From: Deinococcus soli (ex Cha et al. 2016)
GTDB taxonomy: Bacteria > Deinococcota > Deinococci > Deinococcales > Deinococcaceae
Assembly (NCBI RefSeq): GCF_001007995.1
Contig: NZ_CP011389.1
Coordinates: 1,550,001-1,614,000 of the forward strand
Reading direction: 5' to 3'
DNA: 64,000 bases
Made by a program: the position numbers and the translations under genes
Notes under the pieces: generated by a model
Database searches by the model: none
Told to the model about the DNA's origin: nothing
Seen by the model: the letters and a program-made list of their open reading frames with translations, nothing else
Shown: one piece after another, positions 1 to 12,984 of the stretch
Position numbering within the stretch: position 1 is the stretch's first letter
Layout of the letters: every line of letters begins with the position of its first letter

Positions 1-161
1 AGGCGCATGATGGTCGGGGACTGGAGGAACGTCAGGACACTTGCCCGAGGCTCATCTGGTCTCATGGCGGGTATGCCTGACCGGTCGGTAGAATGTGGGC
101 GGAAGCTTGAACGCTGACCGCGCGGGGCCACCCACGCGTTCCACACGCCCGCGTGACGCTT

Positions 162-167
162 TAGACT
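162..167 (+). promoter_or_regulatory. -10 box of the coxBA operon
   Basis: TAGACT lies 23 bases before the TTG start of coxB. No convincing -35 box is seen. Bases 1-161 hold no recognisable gene end or other element. Confidence 0.4.
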
Positions 168-190
168 GCAAGCAGAGGAAAGGAGTGACG

Positions 191-1410
191 TTGAATACCA
201 CCACACACCGCAACAGCGGCACACGGAGGCGGGGCCGGCGGGTCCTGCCCACCCTAGCGATCCTGGGCGCGACCCTGCTGACCGGCTGTCAACCCGTGAC
301 GCAGTCCCTGAGCATCGGGGACATGGCGTCGGCCTACAACCGGGAAATCTGGTGGATGAGCATCTGGGCGATTGCTCTGTCCATCATCATCTTTATCGGC
401 GTGTCCTACGCGCTGTTCTACACGGTGCAGAAGTTCCGTGAAGACAGGCACGACGCCCCGCCCGCCCAGTTCCACGGGAACAACAAGCTCGAGACCATCC
501 TGGTGGCCGTGCCTGTGGTGATCGTGATCCTGCTGAGCGTCCTGACCGTCAAGAGCATGGCGGTCCTGAACCCCACGCCCAACCAGGCGACCAAGATCGA
601 CGTGCTCGCCAAGCAGTTCTGGTGGAACTTCGCGTACCCCGAGGTCACCAGTGACGCGGGTGGCGTGGTCACGAACGGCAACGAGATGATCATGCCGACC
701 AAGGAAGCCGTGGCGCTGACCATCACCAGTGGCGACGTCATTCACGGCTTCTGGGCGCCGAACATCGGCGGTCAGCGCGCCGCGATGCCCAGCGTGAAGA
801 AGACCTGGCAGGTCGACAACGACCGCGCCGGGGTGTACCAGGGCAACTGCTCGCAGCTGTGCGGGGCCAGCCACGCCAACATGCGCTACAAGGTCATCGC
901 GCTGGATCAGGACCGCTACAACACCACGCTGGCCGCCATGAAGGCCTACCGCGCCCCCGAGCCCGCTCCCGGCAGCGCCGAGGCCCGCGGGTACACCCTG
1001 TTCATGCAGGGCAAGGCCAGCACGGGCGCGACCTCCTGCGCCGCCTGCCACCGCGTGCAGGGCACCCCTGCGGCGGGCGTGCAGGGCCCTGACCTGAGCT
1101 TCTTCGGCACGCGCCGCACGCTGGGCGCGGGCATGTGGGAAGCCATGACCGACGCGCAGTGGACCGACGCCAAGGCCGCCGAGGAACTGCACGCCTGGAT
1201 CAAGCACAGTCCGCTGGTCAAGCCCGGTAGCCTGATGCCCACCTATGACGGCAGCGAGTACATGGTCAAGGGCAAGATGGTCAAGGGCGGCACGCTGACC
1301 GACGCCGAGATCGACGACATCGCCGCGTACCTGCGCAGCCTCAAGCTGCCCGAGGAAGCGGACTACTGGAAGGGCACGCCCGTGCAGGGCGCACCCAACG
1401 GAGGCACCCA

Positions 1411-1414
<4 letters not shown>
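191..1414 (+). CDS. coxB: Cytochrome c oxidase subunit II with C-terminal cytochrome c domain (caa3 type)
   Basis: Subunit II carries electrons from its own haem c through the CuA centre to subunit I on the outer membrane face. I start it at TTG 191 because AGGAG sits five bases upstream; a longer reading from 95 lacks a ribosome site. The 407-residue product begins with a basic stretch and a lipobox (LTGC, Cys33), then two membrane helices (roughly residues 55-115). The CuA ligands are seen as C220-x3-C224-x3-H228-x2-M231. A CxxCH haem site (C283, C286, H287) follows, with a likely axial Met in an LMP motif near the end. This domain order is that of caa3 oxidases such as those of Thermus. 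The stop overlaps the coxA start as GTGA, so the two genes are probably translationally coupled. Confidence 0.95.
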
Positions 1415-3867
<2,453 letters not shown>

Positions 3868-3884
3868 CACCGCGCAGAAGACAG

Positions 3885-3913
3885 AGGGGGGCGCCTGAGC
3901 GGGCGTCCCTTTC
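3885..3913 (+). terminator. Probable terminator after coxA
   Basis: An imperfect GC-rich inverted repeat (AGGGGGGCGCC with GGCGTCCCT) is followed by TTT. It separates the oxidase operon from the SCO gene. Confidence 0.5.
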
Positions 3914-4015
3914 GCGTTGTGTGGGGTCAATCGTGAGTGGGCGGCGGTTCGCGGTCGCCACCCACTACGCACTCCGGGGACACGTCACCCCGGCCCTCTC
4001 CCCTACCCTGCGGGC

Positions 4016-4717
4016 ATGACGGGTGTCTCAAAATGGGTGACGGCGGCGCTGCTGGTGGTCGCGGCGGTGCTGGGTGGACTGCTGGTGATGCGGCGGGCCG
4101 CGCCGGGCGTGACGGCCGGTGAGGCGCTGGATCAGCCCAAGGCCCTGCCGGCGCTGGCGCTGGTGGATGACCGGGGGCGGGCGACGACGCTGGCGGCCTC
4201 GGACGGGCGGGTGAGGCTGGTGTTCTACGGGTTCGTGCGCTGCCCGGACGTGTGCCCGGCGACGCTGGCGAGCCTGAAGAACACGTACGCGGCGCTGAGC
4301 CCCGAGCAGCGGTCGCGGGTGCAGGTGCAGTTCATCACGGTGGACCCCGGGCACGACACGCCCGGGGTGATGCGCGAGTACCTGAACCGTTTCGACCCGG
4401 CGTTCACGGGTCTGACCGGGACGGCGGAGACGATTGACGCGGCGGCGCGCGAGATGTTCGTGGCGAACGTGGCCCCGATGCCCGCAGAGGACCACAGCGC
4501 GCACATGACCACGCCGCAGGGCAAGACGTCCAGTGGCGCGGTGAATGCCGCCCAGGTGGGTGCGGGAGCGGCGGTGGCGGCACGGATTCACGGCGATCAG
4601 GTAAGTGTCGTGGACGGTCAGGGCCGCTTCGTGCGGGTGTACGGGAACCTGGATGTGGTGGGCGGTGACCTGGAGCGAGATCTGCCCGGACTGATCGGTC
4701 AGCACGCGGGGCGCTGA
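4016..4717 (+). CDS. SCO1/SenC-family copper chaperone
   Basis: SCO proteins deliver copper to the CuA site of subunit II and have a thioredoxin fold outside the membrane. The 233-residue product has one N-terminal membrane anchor (about residues 7-25), the metal-binding CPDVCP motif (C76 and C80), a VDPGHDTP stretch typical of the family, and a late His (H192) at the expected ligand position. A low-complexity insert with DHSAHM lies at about 160-175. ATG 4016 was chosen because the transmembrane segment starts just after it; no strong ribosome site is visible. Its place directly after coxBA fits assembly of that oxidase. Confidence 0.9.
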   Translation: MTGVSKWVTAALLVVAAVLGGLLVMRRAAPGVTAGEALDQPKALPALALVDDRGRATTLAASDGRVRLVFYGFVRCPDVCPATLASLKNTYAALSPEQRSRVQVQFITVDPGHDTPGVMREYLNRFDPAFTGLTGTAETIDAAAREMFVANVAPMPAEDHSAHMTTPQGKTSSGAVNAAQVGAGAAVAARIHGDQVSVVDGQGRFVRVYGNLDVVGGDLERDLPGLIGQHAGR

Positions 4718-4750
4718 AGCCGTGGCAGACTCTGAAACCGCCCGGGTGTA

Positions 4751-4779
4751 TTCCGCTGACAGCGAACTTGCGCTAGACT
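4751..4779 (+). promoter_or_regulatory. ruvB promoter with adjoining inverted repeat
   Basis: TAGACT (4774-4779) lies seven bases before the ruvB ATG, the spacing expected of a leaderless transcript. Just upstream, TTCCGCTG-A-CAGCGAA (4751-4766) is a near-perfect inverted repeat missing one base in its right arm. Confidence 0.45.
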
Positions 4780-4786
4780 CTCTGTT

Positions 4787-5779
<993 letters not shown>

Positions 5780-5839
5780 CCTCACGGAGGTACGGGGGCT
5801 TCACCTCTTCTTCAGGTCCGGTCACGCTGTCCTCAAGCT

Positions 5840-5869
5840 CCCATCAGACGCGCCCCATAGTCTGATGGG
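5840..5869 (+). promoter_or_regulatory. Palindromic operator overlapping a leaderless promoter
   Basis: CCCATCAGAC and GTCTGATGGG form a perfect 10-base inverted repeat separated by 10 bases. The right arm ends exactly at the ATG of the transporter gene. A -10-like TAGTCT (5858-5863) sits inside it, six bases before the start. Bound protein would block the promoter, so this is a candidate repressor site. Confidence 0.6.
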
Positions 5870-7105
5870 ATGCTGGACGTTTTCTGGGGTGTAGGAGGCA
5901 TGGCCGTACTGATCGGCCTGGGCCTCCTCTTGAGTGTGAACCGGCGCGCCGTGAACTGGCGCACCGTGGGACTGGCGCTGCTGCTGCAGATCGCCTTCGG
6001 ACTGATCGTGCTGCGCTGGCCGCTGGGCCGCCGGGCGCTGGACGCCGTGTCGGGCGCCGTGCAGGGCGTCGTGAACAACGCGCAGCAGGGCATCAATTTC
6101 GTGTTCGGGAACCTGACGAATGGGCAGCTGGAGGGCGCGGGCTTCATCTTCGCGTTCGGGGTGCTGCCTATCATCGTGTTCTTCAGTGCGCTGATCGCCG
6201 TGCTGTATCACCTGGGCGTCATGCAGGCCGTCGTGCGCTTCCTGGGCGGCGGCCTGAGCCGCCTGCTGCAGACCAGCCGCGGGGAGAGCCTGTCGGCCAC
6301 CGCGAACATCTTCGTGGGGCAGACCGAGGCGCCGCTGGTCGTGCGGCCCTTCATCGACCGCATGACCCGCTCGGAACTGTTCGCGGTGATGGTGGGCGGG
6401 CTGGCCAGCGTGGCGGGCAGCGTGCTCGTGGGGTACTCGCTCTTGGGCGTGCGGCTGGACTACCTGATCGCCGCGTCGTTCATGGCCGCGCCCGCCGGGC
6501 TGCTCATGGCGAAACTGATCTTCCCGGAGACCGAACCCACCCAGGACTACAAGGGCGACGTCCCCGAGGACCCGGAGGGCCGCCCCGTGAACGTGATCGA
6601 CGCGGCGGCGCGGGGCGCGAGCAGCGGCCTGGGCCTCGCGCTGAACGTCGGGGCGATGCTCATCGCGTTCATCGGCCTGATCGCGCTGCTGAACGCCATC
6701 ATCGGGCAGCTGGGCGGGCTGGTGGGCCTGCCGGACCTGAGCATCCAGCTGCTGCTGGGCTACCTGTTCGCGCCGCTGGCGTTCCTGATTGGCGTGCCGT
6801 GGGAGGCCGCCACGACCGCCGGGAGTTTCATCGGGCAGAAGCTCGTCACGAACGAGTTCGTGGCCTTCGTGGAATTCGCCCAGACCCTCAAGGCGGGCAG
6901 CGTGACGCCCAAGGTGGAGGCCATCGTGACCTTCGCGCTGTGCGGCTTCGCGAACCTGTCGAGCCTCGCGATCCTGCTGGGCGGCCTGGGCAGCCTCGCC
7001 CCCAGCCGCCGCGCCGATATTGCCCAGCTGGGCCTGCGCGCCGTGGCCGCCGGGACGCTCGCGAACCTGCTAAGTGGCACCCTGGCCGGGATGCTCCTCG
7101 CCTGA
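5870..7105 (+). CDS. Concentrative nucleoside transporter (CNT/NupC family)
   Basis: CNT proteins import nucleosides with protons or sodium. The 411-residue membrane protein has the family order: an N-terminal helix trio with a [13 protein letters not shown] segment, a GQTEAPLVV signature at about residues 146-154, and the [15 protein letters not shown] and [12 protein letters not shown] segments in the C-terminal half. It stands alone between ruvB and a terminator hairpin. Its start abuts a 30-base palindrome that contains the probable -10 box, so expression is probably controlled by a repressor, perhaps one sensing a nucleoside. The regulator is not in view. Confidence 0.93.
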   Translation: MLDVFWGVGGMAVLIGLGLLLSVNRRAVNWRTVGLALLLQIAFGLIVLRWPLGRRALDAVSGAVQGVVNNAQQGINFVFGNLTNGQLEGAGFIFAFGVLPIIVFFSALIAVLYHLGVMQAVVRFLGGGLSRLLQTSRGESLSATANIFVGQTEAPLVVRPFIDRMTRSELFAVMVGGLASVAGSVLVGYSLLGVRLDYLIAASFMAAPAGLLMAKLIFPETEPTQDYKGDVPEDPEGRPVNVIDAAARGASSGLGLALNVGAMLIAFIGLIALLNAIIGQLGGLVGLPDLSIQLLLGYLFAPLAFLIGVPWEAATTAGSFIGQKLVTNEFVAFVEFAQTLKAGSVTPKVEAIVTFALCGFANLSSLAILLGGLGSLAPSRRADIAQLGLRAVAAGTLANLLSGTLAGMLLA

Positions 7106-7116
7106 GCCTCACCCCG

Positions 7117-7144
7117 CGCCCCCGCCGGGTTCCGGGCGGGGGCG
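7117..7144 (+). terminator. Terminator after the nucleoside transporter
   Basis: CGCCCCCGCC and GGCGGGGGCG form a perfect 10-base stem around an 8-base loop, 11 bases after the stop. No long T run follows. Confidence 0.6.
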
Positions 7145-7183
7145 TCACGCGCCGCCCGGCAGCGCTGCCTCTACACTTGAGGC

Positions 7184-7543
7184 ATGAGTGAGTTGCAGGT
7201 GCAGGTGTTCGGCACGCGCAAGAGCAAGGAAACCCGCGCCGCCGAGCGCTTCTTCAAGGAACGCAAGATCAAGATCCACTTCGTGGACCTGAAGGAGCGC
7301 CCCATCGCCAAGGGGGAGCTCGGCCGGTTCGTGCAGAAGTTCGGCCTGAACGCCCTGCTGGACCTGGAAGGCAAGGCGTACGAGCGCAGCAACCTCGCGT
7401 ACCTGCGCACCACCGAGGACGGCGTGATCGCCAGGATCATCGACGATCCGGAGCTGCTGCGGTTGCCGCTGGTGCGCGCCGGGAAGCACCTGACCGTCGG
7501 TGAGGACACCGAGGGCTGGAAGGCGATGGTGGCCGGAAGCTGA
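7184..7543 (+). CDS. ArsC/Spx-fold protein lacking the redox cysteine
   Basis: The 119-residue product matches the ArsC/Spx thioredoxin-like family in length and layout: an N-terminal strand followed by a loop, the IHFVDLKERP strand, the KFGLNALLD helix, and a C-terminal LPLVRAGKHLTVG stretch. In arsenate reductases and Spx the first loop carries the key Cys. Here the loop reads FGTRKSKETR, with no Cys in it or anywhere else in the protein. It therefore cannot use the usual arsenate-reductase or disulfide-switch chemistry. A regulatory role by protein contact, as in Spx, is possible but unproven. TACACT (7172-7177) lies six bases before ATG, indicating a leaderless mRNA. Confidence 0.75.
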   Translation: MSELQVQVFGTRKSKETRAAERFFKERKIKIHFVDLKERPIAKGELGRFVQKFGLNALLDLEGKAYERSNLAYLRTTEDGVIARIIDDPELLRLPLVRAGKHLTVGEDTEGWKAMVAGS

Positions 7544-7556
7544 GCCGCTGGCCCCC

Positions 7557-8063
7557 TCAGCGGCGGCGCATGAACCCCAGGCGGGAGCGCGCTGCGGCGG
7601 GAGCGGCGGGTGGCGCGGCGCTGGTCTCGTACTCGCGGATGGCGATCTGCAACCATTCGGGTGACCCGCCCCGTTCGAGCAGTTCCGCGCTGGGAATCCA
7701 CTCGGCGGCGCTGAGCTGCTGCGGGTCCGGCTCGAGAATCCCGGCGCTGTACTCGGTGCCGAAGATCAGGTGCAGGCGCGCGTCGGCCTGTCCGCCCTGC
7801 GTGCCGCGCGCCACGTACGACCCGGCCAGCCGCAGGTCACTGACGACCAGTTTCACCTGCTCGCGGATCACGCGCCGCAGGTGCAGTTCGACCGGGTTGT
7901 TGCCGGGTTCGGCGTTCAGGATCAGGCCGGGCAGGCCCTGCGCGCCGGGTTGTATCGGCTGGAGCGGGCGGGTGATCAGGTAGGCGCCCTGGTGGTGGAT
8001 CAGGGCGAACGCGCCGACCTGATAGGCGACTTGCCGGGTGGATTCGGTGTGCGGGATGGTCAC
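7557..8063 (-). CDS. Nudix-fold protein with degenerate Nudix box
   Basis: The 168-residue product begins with a strand pattern (VGAFALIHHQGAYLITRP) and a following LPGLILNAEPG loop that resemble Nudix hydrolases, which cleave nucleoside diphosphates linked to other moieties. The helix that should carry REuxEExG reads LRRVIREQVK, so only part of the acidic metal-binding set is present. A late WIPSAEL matches the usual Nudix C-terminal segment. Activity is doubtful. The tail (about residues 145-168) is Ala/Pro-rich and basic. The GTG start has AGGAG seven bases upstream. Confidence 0.6.
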   Translation of the reverse strand: MTIPHTESTRQVAYQVGAFALIHHQGAYLITRPLQPIQPGAQGLPGLILNAEPGNNPVELHLRRVIREQVKLVVSDLRLAGSYVARGTQGGQADARLHLIFGTEYSAGILEPDPQQLSAAEWIPSAELLERGGSPEWLQIAIREYETSAAPPAAPAAARSRLGFMRRR

Positions 8064-8230
8064 GGGTGCACTCCTGTGAAGCGCGCAGCTTCATGAAAAA
8101 TGTTACACGGCGCCGCGGCGGGCTGACGCTCCCCTCTCGGGTGGGTTGCGGGCGGCGGCAGTCACGCGCAGCCGGTCCGCCGGTGACCCGGGCGGCGCGC
8201 ACGGTCCACTCTGGATAGCACGCAGGCCGC

Positions 8231-8935
8231 TTAAGATCGAACGGACCTCTCCGCCCTCCCCATTCGGGGGTGCGGCGGCACCAGCACCTGCGCGCCCAGT
8301 TCGGCCGCCAGCGCCAGGAACGCCGGATCGTGCGCCGGGTTCGTCCACGCCGGGGACTGCACGAGCAGCAGCGACGTCACCCGCGCCGGGTCGGGCAGGT
8401 CCGCGCCGGGCCGCGCCTGCCGGGTCAGGGTCACGCGGTCCAGCAGCGCGGGGGGCAGCAGGTCGCGGATCTCGCCGTGCGTGCGGTCCAGATCGAAGCC
8501 CTCCGCGACGGGCAGCGCCGCGTGCCAGTCCGGGTACAGCGTCGTCACGGTGCGGATCAGGCCGCGCGCCAGCCCCAGCCCCGCCCAGTTCCCGGGCCGC
8601 ACCCGCGCCGGATCGCCGCTGCGGCTGCCCAGGTCATGGTGCGAGTCGAGGTTCAGCACGTCCAGGCCCGGGAACCGTTCCAGCCACTCCCACGCGTCCG
8701 CGTGACTGAGCGTCACGAACGCCGGCACGCCCGCGTACGCGCGCAGGGCCTCCCAGCCGGGGTACAGCGGGAAATCCGCCTCCAGCGCGTCCCAGTCCTG
8801 CCCACCGCGCCTGCGCGCGCGGTCCATCCACGCGCCGGACCGGTCATGGTCGAGGTCCCGCGTCCCCCAGATCGGCGCGTCGAACACCAGTTCCCGCGTC
8901 CCCGAGAAGGCGTCCCAGTCGATGCTCAGCAGCAC
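8231..8935 (-). CDS. Arginase/deacetylase-fold-like hypothetical protein
   Basis: I do not recognise this 234-residue protein with certainty. It opens with LLSIDWDAF and later has LDVLNLDSHHDLG (about residues 90-103), followed by RPGNWAGLGLARG. An Asp near the N-terminus plus a DSHHD cluster recalls the metal-binding motifs of the arginase and UPF0489 families, which use Asp and His to hold two metals. The C-terminal part has no clear match. The start is GTG with TAAGCT (8942-8947) six bases upstream, again a leaderless layout. The 167 bases between it and the Nudix gene hold no further gene. Confidence 0.55.
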   Translation of the reverse strand: MLLSIDWDAFSGTRELVFDAPIWGTRDLDHDRSGAWMDRARRRGGQDWDALEADFPLYPGWEALRAYAGVPAFVTLSHADAWEWLERFPGLDVLNLDSHHDLGSRSGDPARVRPGNWAGLGLARGLIRTVTTLYPDWHAALPVAEGFDLDRTHGEIRDLLPPALLDRVTLTRQARPGADLPDPARVTSLLLVQSPAWTNPAHDPAFLALAAELGAQVLVPPHPRMGRAERSVRS

Positions 8936-8984
8936 GGTTCCAGCTTACGCGCATGGCGGATGGTCCACAGCGTCTGCACGGCGC

Positions 8985-9020
8985 CCCAACCCACCCACTG
9001 CCTACTTCCCACTGCCCTCC
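8985..9020 (-). repeat. G-rich AGTGGG-type intergenic repeat
   Basis: On the minus strand this reads as successive GGCAGTGGGAAGTAGG-type units. Similar units occur at 34903-34985 and 42819-42860, always between genes. Confidence 0.4.
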
Positions 9021-9023
9021 CCG

Positions 9024-9980
9024 TCACCCGAAGCGGATCACGTACGACACGCTGGCAGGATCACGCACGAAGCCGAGGTGGTCGTTGATGGCGAGCATGG
9101 GGGCGTTGTCGCTGGCGTTGTCGGTGCGGATGGTCGTGGCCCCGACGGTGCGGGCGGCGCGGATCGCGGCGAGTTTCAGGGCGGTGGCGACGCCCTGGCC
9201 GCGCCAGGGGCGGGTGACGCCGGTCAGGCCGGTCAGGAGGTCGGGGCTGGCGTCGCTGCGAAAGCAGGCGGTCTGGCCCACCCACGTGCCGTCCGCCTCG
9301 GCGATCAGGTACGCGTCTGGCAGCAGGCCGGGGTCGCCGAGGACGCCGTCCTCGAACACCTGCCGGGTCAGGGGCGTGGCGGGTTCGGAACGGGGCACGT
9401 CCTGGCGCACGTCGCTCATGAGGGCGTGCAGGCGGCCCACGAGGTCCGGCGTGCCTGCGGCGCGCAGCTCGGTCAGGGTGCGGATGCGGACGCCGCGCGC
9501 CTGCACGCGGGCCTCCAGCGCGGCGTACGGGGCGGGATCGAAGTCCGGGACGTGCAGGGTGGACATGAAGTACCGCTTGCCGCCCGTGAAGCCCCGGCGG
9601 GTCAGGAAGCCGGGCGCGACCGGGTGGTCCTCGCGGGCCAGGAGGCGGGCGGACTCGGCGTTCCGGGCGCGCAGATCGGCGGCCAGGGTCTCCCAGAGGG
9701 CCGCGCCGACCCCTCGTCCCTGCGCGTGCGGCGCGACGGCGAGGTCCAGGCCGTAGTGGTGCGGGTGGAACGCGCCGGGGTTCTGGTGGTACCCGGCGAC
9801 ACCCGCCACCTCGCCGCCGGCGTGGGCGACGAACACGGCCCAGCCGTGACCCCAGTCCTGCTGTTCACGCATCTGGCGGCGGTATTCCTCGCCCGTCAGG
9901 GGTTCGTGCGGGTTCGCGCCGGTCAGGATCGCGGCGGCGGCGTCCCACTCGTGCCCGGCGATGGGTGCGACGCGGATCAT
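9024..9980 (-). CDS. Tandem double-GNAT acetyltransferase (third gene of the trio)
   Basis: GNAT enzymes move an acetyl group from acetyl-CoA to an amine. This 318-residue protein holds two copies of the fold. The first has its acetyl-CoA loop at GRGVGAALW (about residue 86), the second at RGQGVATALK (about 265), followed by a TDNASDNAPML stretch and LGF. Two-domain GNATs of this size include mycothiol synthase MshD, but the substrate here cannot be read from sequence. ATG 9980 was chosen over a longer frame because the fold starts there and because it overlaps the previous stop as ATGA, showing translational coupling with the gene at 9977-10963. Confidence 0.85.
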   Translation of the reverse strand: MIRVAPIAGHEWDAAAAILTGANPHEPLTGEEYRRQMREQQDWGHGWAVFVAHAGGEVAGVAGYHQNPGAFHPHHYGLDLAVAPHAQGRGVGAALWETLAADLRARNAESARLLAREDHPVAPGFLTRRGFTGGKRYFMSTLHVPDFDPAPYAALEARVQARGVRIRTLTELRAAGTPDLVGRLHALMSDVRQDVPRSEPATPLTRQVFEDGVLGDPGLLPDAYLIAEADGTWVGQTACFRSDASPDLLTGLTGVTRPWRGQGVATALKLAAIRAARTVGATTIRTDNASDNAPMLAINDHLGFVRDPASVSYVIRFG

Positions 9981-10959
9981 CCGTCCACCTGACCACGCTG
10001 CATCTCGACCCAGGCGACGCGGGGGCGGAAGCCCAGGCGGTCGTTCAGGGCCAGCATGGGCGCGTTGGTGGTGGCGTTCCCGGTCCAGACCTCGCGGGCA
10101 CCGAGGTCCCGCGCGACGCGCAGCGCGGCGACCTTCAGTGCCAGTGCCAGCCCCTGCCGGCGCCACGCGCGGGTGGTGCCGGTCAGGCCGGTGTTCAGGC
10201 GCTGCGGGTCGTGCAGGTCGCGGTGCAGTTCGGACAGGGCCGCGACCTCGCCCGCCGGGGTGACGGCCAGCAGGGTGCCGCGGGGCAGGTGTTCCGGGCG
10301 GTCCAGACGCGTCAGGAAGTCCTCATAGGCGACCGGGGTCGCGGCGGCGGTGCGGGGCACGTCCTCCCGCGCGGCCAGCCAGCCTGCGTAGTACGCGCGG
10401 CGGGCGGCGTCCTCGCCCAGTTCGGCGCTCAGGTCGGCCAGGGTCACGGCGCGCAGACCGCCGGGCAGGGTCGCCCGTTCCGCCCAGGCGTCCGGGTCGA
10501 ACTCGGCCATGTCGAGCACGTTGTCGAAGAAGCGCATGACCTCCCGGAAGCCCCGCGACGCCAGGAAGTGCAGGCTGAGCGGTTCGTCCTCATACGCCCC
10601 GGCCAGGACCTCGCGCGCGCCCCGCGCCTCCAGGTGCGCGGTGACGTGCGCCGCGAGCGCCGCGCCGACCCCATGGCCGCGCGCGCCGGGGTGCACGCCG
10701 ACCTCGGCGTGGTAGCGGTCCGGGTGGTACATCCCACCGAACTGCAACGCGGACGCGGCGCCCAGCAGCGCCCCGTCCGGGGTGTGCGCCACCCACTGCG
10801 CGACGTGCAGCCCCAGCGGGTGCGCCCGCAGCGAGTGCAGGTCGTGCGCCAGCGAGTCGGCGGTGTACGGGTGGCGGGGATTGACTGCCGTCAGCAGGTC
10901 CGCCAGGGCGCCCAGGTCGGCGTCCGTGGCGGGCCGCAGCGCGAAGGGTCGCGGGGCGG

Positions 10960-10963
<4 letters not shown>
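9977..10963 (-). CDS. Tandem double-GNAT acetyltransferase (second gene of the trio)
   Basis: The 328-residue product again has two GNAT domains, with acetyl-CoA loops at RGHGVGAAL and RRQGLALALK, and a GNATTNAPMLALNDRLGF stretch in the second domain. GTG 10963 is taken as start because it overlaps the stop of the preceding gene as GTGA. The protein is clearly a paralogue of its two neighbours but quite diverged from them, so the three probably have different substrates rather than being a recent duplication. Confidence 0.85.
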
Positions 10964-11997
<1,034 letters not shown>

Positions 11998-12088
11998 GCG
12001 CCCATCATGCGGGCCGCCCCGCCGCAGACGCATCCGCCAGCACGCCTACGCCCACCCCGTGCCCCACGCGGTGACGCGCGGGCGGGCC

Positions 12089-12094
12089 TATGCT
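12089..12094 (+). promoter_or_regulatory. -10 box of the bshB2-like gene
   Basis: TATGCT lies six bases before ATG, giving a leaderless transcript. No clear -35 box. Confidence 0.45.
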
Positions 12095-12100
12095 GGGCAG

Positions 12101-12778
12101 ATGAGCAAGGGACTGAAACTGCTGCTGATCGTGCCGCACCCGGATGACGAGGTGTACGGCGCGTCGGGAACGCTGATGGGCCACCTGGAGGCCGGGGAGG
12201 CCTGCGGGCTGGTCACACTGACGCGCGGCGAGGCGGGCCGGACCCTGGGCCTGTGCGACTCGCCGGAGGAACTGGCGCGGATGCGTGAGGTGGAACTCGC
12301 GGCGTGCCTGGAGGTGATCGGCCTGACCGGCGAGGAGGCGCGGGCGGGCGGCAGCGTGTTCGAGCATCACCGCTTCCCGGACAAGTACCTGAAGGACCAG
12401 CCGCTCTCGGCGCTGACCGAGGTGGCGCGCGAGGCGATGGTGCGCCTGCGGCCCGAGGTGGTGCTGACCTTCCCGCCGAACGGCAGCAACGGGCACCCGG
12501 ATCACGTGACGACGCACCGCGCCGTGAAGGCCGCGTGGGACGCCCTGCCGGACGGGGAACGGCCCCGCCTGTGGTACTACGCCAGCGACGTGCCGCCGGA
12601 GAACGAGGCGCTGCGGGCCGAGTGGCTGCCGCCGAATGTCCGGCACGACGTGACCCGTTTCATCGTGCGCAAGCTCCAGGCGATCGCGTGTCACCGCACG
12701 CAGGCGCTGAGCACGGTGGATTTCATCCGCAAGTACCCGGACCGCGTGACCCAGGAGACGTTCCACGAGGTGAGGTGA
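12101..12778 (+). CDS. PIG-L family deacetylase, BshB2-like
   Basis: PIG-L deacetylases remove N-acetyl groups from sugars with zinc. BshB enzymes act on GlcNAc-malate in bacillithiol synthesis. The 225-residue product has the zinc motif PHPDDE (residues 11-16), the LTRGEAGRTLG segment and the HPDH motif with the third His (near residue 132). The glycine-rich segment resembles the LTLGEMGRNMG of Bacillus BshB2. No bshA or bshC is in the window. The stop codon overlaps the end of an intergenic hairpin repeat. Family membership is firm; the bacillithiol role is a good inference because Deinococcus makes this thiol. Confidence 0.85.
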   Translation: MSKGLKLLLIVPHPDDEVYGASGTLMGHLEAGEACGLVTLTRGEAGRTLGLCDSPEELARMREVELAACLEVIGLTGEEARAGGSVFEHHRFPDKYLKDQPLSALTEVAREAMVRLRPEVVLTFPPNGSNGHPDHVTTHRAVKAAWDALPDGERPRLWYYASDVPPENEALRAEWLPPNVRHDVTRFIVRKLQAIACHRTQALSTVDFIRKYPDRVTQETFHEVR

Positions 12779-12938
12779 TACCGCCTCGGACTGAAATGGT
12801 TTGCCAGAACCGTTCAGTCCGAGCGGATGGGACTCGCAGAGCTGCCCCGCACAGGACGAGCAACGCGCCCCTGCGGGCGTGGCGTCGGCAATCCGGCGAT
12901 GTTCCGACCTGTCCACGAAACGGAGGGAATCCGCGTAG
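12778..12938 (-). repeat. Two-hairpin dispersed repeat, copy A (most diverged)
   Basis: Read on the minus strand this copy starts GCGGATTCC...CGTTTCGT, then a GTCGG/CCGAC stem, an ACGCCCG stretch, CTCGG, and a long second hairpin (CTCGGACTGAAC...TTCAGTCCGAG), ending GCGGTAT. The order matches copies at 26085-26218 and 27494-27629. The end of the element overlaps the bshB2-like stop codon, so its hairpin may also act as that gene's terminator. Confidence 0.6.
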
Positions 12939-12984
12939 GGGTGCGGGAAGCACGGTCGCCGCCCGCGCACCGCTTCCTGCGCCG

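Noticed and set aside
4700..4786. A radiation/desiccation response motif (DdrO site) before ruvB
   Set aside because: The inverted repeat there matches the known 17-base motif at only a few positions.
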